Source: Streptomyces sp. NRRL F-6676 (GTDB lineage Bacteria; Actinomycetota; Actinomycetes; Streptomycetales; Streptomycetaceae). Taken from it: 64,000 nucleotides of DNA. The notes under the pieces were generated by a model that saw only the letters and a program-made list of their open reading frames with translations, had not been told where the DNA came from and made no database searches. Position 1 is the first letter of the stretch; every line of letters starts with the position of its first letter. The position numbers and the translations under genes were made by a program. Positions 60,448-64,000 of this stretch are shown here, one piece after another. The stretch lies in NCBI RefSeq assembly GCF_000725625.1, contig NZ_JOHS01000010.1, forward strand, positions 186,001 to 250,000, in the 5' to 3' direction.

Positions 60448-61709
60448 GCCCACGGCAGATGCTCCCGGTTGTGCGCGAGCAGGCGGTCGGTGAGGGCGTC
60501 GGCCTGGGCGTACTGGCCGATCAGGGGGTGGGCGAGCAGCGCGCGGAAGACCCGGTTCCGGCCGCCGTGCAGCGCGGCCTCCAGCGCCAGGTCCTCGTAC
60601 GCGGTCACGTTCGCCATCAGCCCCGCGTACAGCGGGTCGACGGGCGCGACCGGGAGCGGACGCGCGCCCTGCGCGCCGACCGCGGCCTGCGTCTCGATCA
60701 CCGCGTCGTCGGGGAGGAAGGGCAGCGTGCCCCGGTTGAACGTGTTCACCACCTGGTACGGCGTCCCCGCGCCGGCCAGCAGCGCGGCCGCGAGGTCGAC
60801 GGCCGCCTCCGAGTAGTAGGCGCCGCCGCGCCGGGCGAGCAGCTCCGGCTTCTCGTCCAGCGCCGGGTCGCCGTACATGCGCAGCAGCTCGCGCTCCATC
60901 CCGGCGACCTCGGCGGCCCGGGAGGGCTTGGTGCCGAGCTCCTGTACGACCTCGTCGTGCGCGTAGTAGTAGCGCAGGTAGTACGACGGGACCGTGCCGA
61001 GGCGGTCCAGGAGGGGGCGGGGCAGCCGCAGGTCGGCGGCGACGGTGTCGCCGTGCTCGGTGAGCAGCTTGGCGAGGACGTCCTCGCCGTCGGGGCCGCC
61101 CAGGCGGACGCCCGTCTCCCAGGTGAGGTGGTTGAGGCCGACGTGGTCCAGGTGGACGCCGGCCGGCTCGACGCCGAGCAGCGCGGCGAACTTGCGCTGG
61201 AGTCCGATCGCCACGTTGCACAGGCCGACCGCGCGGTGGCCCTCCTTGAGCAGGGCGCGGGTGACGATGCCCACGGGGTTGGTGAAGTCGATGATCCAGG
61301 CCCGCGGGTTGCGGCGGCGGACCCGGTCGGCGATGTCCAGGACCACCGGGACCGTGCGCAGGGCCTTGGCCAGGCCGCCCGCGCCGGTGGTCTCCTGGCC
61401 GACGCAGCCGCACTCCAGCGGCCAGGTCTCGTCCTGCTGCCGGGCCGCCTGCCCGCCGACGCGCAGCTGGAGCAGGACCGCGTCGGCGCCGTCGACGGCC
61501 GCGTCCAGGTCGCAGGTGGTGACGATCCGGCCGCCGTGCCCCTGTTTGGCGAAGATCCGGCGGGCCAGCCCGCCGACCAGCTCCAGCCGGTCGGCGGCCG
61601 GATCGACGAGGAACAGCTCCTCCACGGGCAGCGTGTCCCGCAGCCGGGCGAACCCGTCGATCAGTTCCGGGGTGTAGGTCGATCCGCCGCCGACCACGGT
61701 GAGTTTCAT
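60444..61709 (-). CDS. GH4-family 6-phospho-glycosidase-like enzyme
   Basis: 421 aa, ATG at 61709. The N-terminal NAD site is MKLTVVGGGSTYTPELIDG; the metal/active-site motifs are IDFTNPVGIVT, VGLCNVAIG (Cys ligand) and GLNHLTW (His ligand). GH4 enzymes use NAD+ and Mn2+ in a redox-elimination mechanism on (often 6-phosphorylated) glycosides. It is the first gene of a two-gene operon with the kinase, and a DasR-like palindrome lies 73-86 bp upstream. A role in chito- or chitosan-oligosaccharide use is likely; the exact bond cleaved is unknown. Confidence 0.9.
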   Translation of the reverse strand: MKLTVVGGGSTYTPELIDGFARLRDTLPVEELFLVDPAADRLELVGGLARRIFAKQGHGGRIVTTCDLDAAVDGADAVLLQLRVGGQAARQQDETWPLECGCVGQETTGAGGLAKALRTVPVVLDIADRVRRRNPRAWIIDFTNPVGIVTRALLKEGHRAVGLCNVAIGLQRKFAALLGVEPAGVHLDHVGLNHLTWETGVRLGGPDGEDVLAKLLTEHGDTVAADLRLPRPLLDRLGTVPSYYLRYYYAHDEVVQELGTKPSRAAEVAGMERELLRMYGDPALDEKPELLARRGGAYYSEAAVDLAAALLAGAGTPYQVVNTFNRGTLPFLPDDAVIETQAAVGAQGARPLPVAPVDPLYAGLMANVTAYEDLALEAALHGGRNRVFRALLAHPLIGQYAQADALTDRLLAHNREHLPWA

Positions 61710-61781
61710 GCAGTGCGCAGCCCTTCGCTCCGGTGCACTCCGGATCACTCCGGTGACGGGGGCCACGGTGCCATGAGGGGC

Positions 61782-61795
61782 GTGGTCCGGACCAC
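61782..61795. promoter_or_regulatory. DasR-like (dre) palindrome upstream of the GH4-kinase operon
   Basis: GTGGTCCGGACCAC, a perfect 14-bp palindrome. The DasR/HutC-type core as I remember it is TGGTCTAGACCA; this site matches it at 10 of 12 positions, differing only at the two central bases. It lies between the mscS stop and the GH4 start, 73 bp from the latter, a normal repressor position. Confidence 0.65.
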
Positions 61796-61818
61796 AGTGC
61801 GGCCCCTCGTACGCCCCG

Positions 61819-62952
61819 CTACTTCGACGGCGGGGCCGTGCGCGCCTGCGGTATCGGCTCCGTGGCGCGGGCCTGGGGCGAGGTCGCGTCGGCGAACGTG
61901 GAGGGCGCGGCGACCGACGCCGAGGGGTCGGCGGGCTCCTCCTCCGGCGTGGCGGTCGCGCCGCCGACGATGCGGATGTCCGCCGCGTCGAACGCCCGCT
62001 TGATCCGCCAGCGCAGCTCGCGCTCGACCGCCGTCGACTTGCCCGGCATCGTCTTCGCCGTGACGCGCACCACCATGGAGTCGATCAGGACGCTGTCCAG
62101 GCCGAGCACCTCGATCGGCCCCCACAGGAGCTCGTTCCAGGGCTCCTCCTTGCTCATCTTCTCGGCGACCGCGTCGAGCGTGGCCTTGAGGTGGTCCAGG
62201 TCCTCGTCCGCCCTGACGGTGACGTCGACGCCGGCGGTGGCCCAGCCCTGGGAGAGGTTGCCGATGCGCTTGATCTCGCCGTTGCGGACGTACCAGATCT
62301 CGCCGTTGTCACCGCGCAGCTTGGTCACCCGCAGCCCGACCTCGATGACCTCGCCGGAGGCGACGCCCGCGTCGATGGTGTCGCCGACGCCGTACTGGTC
62401 CTCAATGATCATGAAGACGCCGGAGAGGAAGTCGGTGACCAGGTTGCGCGCGCCGAAACCGATCGCGACACCGGCCACACCGGCCGAGGCGAGCAGCGGG
62501 GCGAGGTTGATCTGGAAGGCGCCGAGCACCATCAGGGCGGCCGTGCCGAGGATCAGGAAGGACGCCACCGAGCGCAGCACCGAGGCGATGGCCGCCGAGC
62601 GCTGCCGGCGGCGCTCGGCGTTGACCAGCAGACCGCCGAACCCGTTGCCCTCCACGGCCTGGCCCGTGCGGTTCATCCGCTCGATCAGCCGGGTGACGGC
62701 CCGCCGCACCATCGCCCGCAGCACGACCGCTATCACCAGGATCAGCAGCACCCGCAGCCCGATCGCGAGCCACGTGGACCAGTTCTCCTCGACCCAGCCC
62801 GCCGCGTTGTTCGCGTGCTCCTGGGCGTCCTGGAGAGTTGCCGTGGCCGCGTTCCCCGTACGGGACGGGGAGGGGGACGGCGACGGCGCGGCGGCGGACG
62901 CGCGGGGGGCGGACGCCCGGGGGACGGACGCCCAGAGGACGGACGGGGACAC
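61819..62952 (-). CDS. MscS-family mechanosensitive ion channel
   Basis: 377 aa, GTG at 62952 with AGGAGG 9 bp upstream. After a Ser/Pro/Ala-rich start come three membrane helices: WLAIGLRVLLILVIAVVLRA (about 60-80), FLILGTAALMVLGAF, and the pore helix LAPLLASAGVAGVAIGFGAR. The MscS beta domain follows (FMIIEDQYGVGDTIDAGVAS, EVGLRVTKLRGDNGEIWYVR). It opens under membrane tension at osmotic down-shock. The C-terminal 50 residues are a Pro/Thr/Ala-rich tail. Confidence 0.94.
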   Translation of the reverse strand: MSPSVLWASVPRASAPRASAAAPSPSPSPSRTGNAATATLQDAQEHANNAAGWVEENWSTWLAIGLRVLLILVIAVVLRAMVRRAVTRLIERMNRTGQAVEGNGFGGLLVNAERRRQRSAAIASVLRSVASFLILGTAALMVLGAFQINLAPLLASAGVAGVAIGFGARNLVTDFLSGVFMIIEDQYGVGDTIDAGVASGEVIEVGLRVTKLRGDNGEIWYVRNGEIKRIGNLSQGWATAGVDVTVRADEDLDHLKATLDAVAEKMSKEEPWNELLWGPIEVLGLDSVLIDSMVVRVTAKTMPGKSTAVERELRWRIKRAFDAADIRIVGGATATPEEEPADPSASVAAPSTFADATSPQARATEPIPQARTAPPSK

Positions 62953-63288
62953 GGCGGAAACCTCCTGGTACGGCCTGCCGCCGGCGCCGGACGGCCGCGG
63001 GGTTGTCGGCCGGCCGGTGTCGATCGGATCACGGGAAGGTCACCGGACGGGCAGGGAAGACCACACTAACGGGGCATGTTGTGGGGATTCCCTGTGATGT
63101 AGGGAGGAGAGACGGCGCTCACCTGCGTATGCGGGGAGCGCGGCGTGGGGCGCGCTTCCGGTGTGGTCGAAAACACTCCCAGCCCGTTACCGGGACATGG
63201 TGGCGCTTCCACCAGGCATGAGGAGAGACTGACTATCTGTCCGTCCCGGCGCGAGCCACGCGCCGCCGGCGTACCAAGGAGGCCATCC

Positions 63289-63825
63289 GTGCCGCATGTC
63301 CTGGTCCTCAACGCGTCGTACGAGCCCCTCGGCGTCGTACCGCTCCGCCGCGCGCTCGTCCTCGTCCTGGAGAACAAGGCCGTCAGCCTGGAGGAATCCG
63401 GCGCCTTCCTGCACAGTGCGACCGTCACAGTCCCCGCACCCAGCGTGGTCCGGCTGAAGAGGTTCGTCCGGGTTCCCTACCGGGGGCCCGTGCCGCTGAC
63501 CCGGCGGGCGCTGTTCGCCCGCGACGGCGGGCGGTGCATGTACTGCGGGGGCGTCGCCACCAGCGTCGACCACGTCGTTCCGCGCAGCCGCGGGGGGCAG
63601 CACGCGTGGGACAACGTGGTCGCATCGTGCCGCCGCTGCAACCACGTCAAGGCCGACCGCCACCTCGTCGAACTCGGCTGGCGCCTCCGCCACAAGCCCG
63701 CCCCGCCGACGGGCCTGGCCTGGCGCATCATCGGCACCGGCCACCGCGACCCGCGCTGGCTGCCGTACCTGCAACCGTACGGCGCCGACGACGCGCTGGC
63801 CCGGATCGACGGCATCTCGGCGTAG
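63289..63825 (+). CDS. HNH endonuclease
   Basis: 178 aa, GTG preceded by an ideal AAGGAGG. The N-terminal half (VLVLNASYEPLGVVPLRRAL, ALVLVLENKAVSLEE, FVRVPYRG) is the usual start of the widespread actinobacterial HNH family. The nuclease motif follows: MYCGG, the catalytic pair in SVDHVVPRSRGGQHAWDN, and CRRCNHVKAD, with two CxxC zinc pairs. It is chromosomal and common to the genus, with no phage or intein context, so a DNA-repair or metabolism role is more likely than mobility. A hairpin follows the gene. Confidence 0.94.
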   Translation: MPHVLVLNASYEPLGVVPLRRALVLVLENKAVSLEESGAFLHSATVTVPAPSVVRLKRFVRVPYRGPVPLTRRALFARDGGRCMYCGGVATSVDHVVPRSRGGQHAWDNVVASCRRCNHVKADRHLVELGWRLRHKPAPPTGLAWRIIGTGHRDPRWLPYLQPYGADDALARIDGISA

Positions 63826-63852
63826 AGCGCCCAGTAGCGCGGCTGATCGCGC

Positions 63853-63886
63853 AGTTCCCCGCGCCCCTTCGAGGGCGCGGGGAACT
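63853..63886 (+). terminator. Hairpin terminator after the HNH gene
   Basis: A 14-bp perfect stem AGTTCCCCGCGCCC / GGGCGCGGGGAACT with loop CTTCGA, 27 bp after the stop. This element recurs in Streptomyces genomes, and a weaker relative lies near 45757-45785. Confidence 0.85.
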
Positions 63887-64000
63887 ACGAATCCTTCGGG
63901 GCCGGTCCCGGGGGCTTGCCCCGGGAGTCGGGACGGGAAGGGGCGGCGGGGGCGAGGAGAATCCCCCCGTCACCCGTACCGCAGCTCCCCGACCCGCCCC

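Noticed and set aside
63289..63825. HNH gene as a mobile intron or phage gene
   Set aside because: Composition matches the neighbours, the ribosome binding site is ideal and no phage genes are nearby; it looks like the common chromosomal family.

Overview
The window is chromosomal DNA from a Streptomyces or a very close relative. The evidence is the very high GC content with strong third-position GC bias, two chaplins, a caddie/tyrosinase pair, a dynamin pair followed by an SsbB-type protein, a PknG/GlnH/GlnX set, and many GTG/TTG starts with 4-nt ATGA or GTGA gene overlaps. Gene order resembles what I remember of the chpF-mel-chpG to ssbB region of S. coelicolor; that comparison is from memory and was not searched. 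No prophage, insertion sequence, integrase or CRISPR array was seen.

Region 1 (1-14914) is an extracellular polysaccharide locus. On the minus strand, reading from 14914 down, it encodes a secreted protein, a GT4 glycosyltransferase with a repeat-built C-terminal extension, a polyprenyl glycosylphosphotransferase (initiator), an O-antigen ligase/Wzy-like protein, a MurJ/MviN-family flippase, a polysaccharide deacetylase, a second GT4 enzyme, a Wzz-like chain-length protein and a GNAT-fold acyltransferase. Most of these genes overlap or nearly touch. A GH26-like secreted glycosidase (+) and a truncated ATP-grasp gene (-) lie at the left end. Region 2 (15138-19985) holds two chaplins enclosing three small secreted proteins and the MelC1/tyrosinase pair. 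Both chaplins carry promoters that resemble the sigma-BldN consensus. Regions 1 and 2 together look like a cell-surface locus for aerial hyphae.

Region 3 (20194-27888) is accessory metabolism: a 2-hydroxyacid dehydrogenase, a lower-GC gene for a killer-toxin-like beta/gamma-crystallin protein, a TetR/nitroreductase operon with a palindromic operator, a LysR gene divergent from an aryl-aldehyde/aryl-alcohol dehydrogenase pair, and tRNA-Arg(UCU). Region 4 (28209-37799) is a plus-strand run: dynA-dynB-ssbB (sporulation division and chromosome functions), a thioester-domain surface protein with a LAETG sorting signal, ettA, a hotdog thioesterase and an unknown protein. Region 5 (37891-46773) holds an ABC exporter with two very large FtsX-type permeases and an AbrB-like tail on its ATPase, a truncated haemoglobin, and a PCMT-like methyltransferase.

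Region 6 (46839-59270) is the most interesting block. It is a minus-strand array of glnX, glnH, a coiled-coil protein, pknG, a PP2C phosphatase, a VWA protein and an FHA protein. It places the amino-acid-sensing input (GlnX/GlnH), the kinase, a candidate eraser and a candidate phosphothreonine reader together; kinase, phosphatase and FHA protein all carry zinc-ribbon modules. Region 7 (59452-63825) has a GH4 glycosidase and GlcNAc-kinase-like pair behind a DasR-like palindrome, an MscS channel and an HNH endonuclease. In-frame short tandem repeats (9 to 90 bp units) are unusually common throughout the window.
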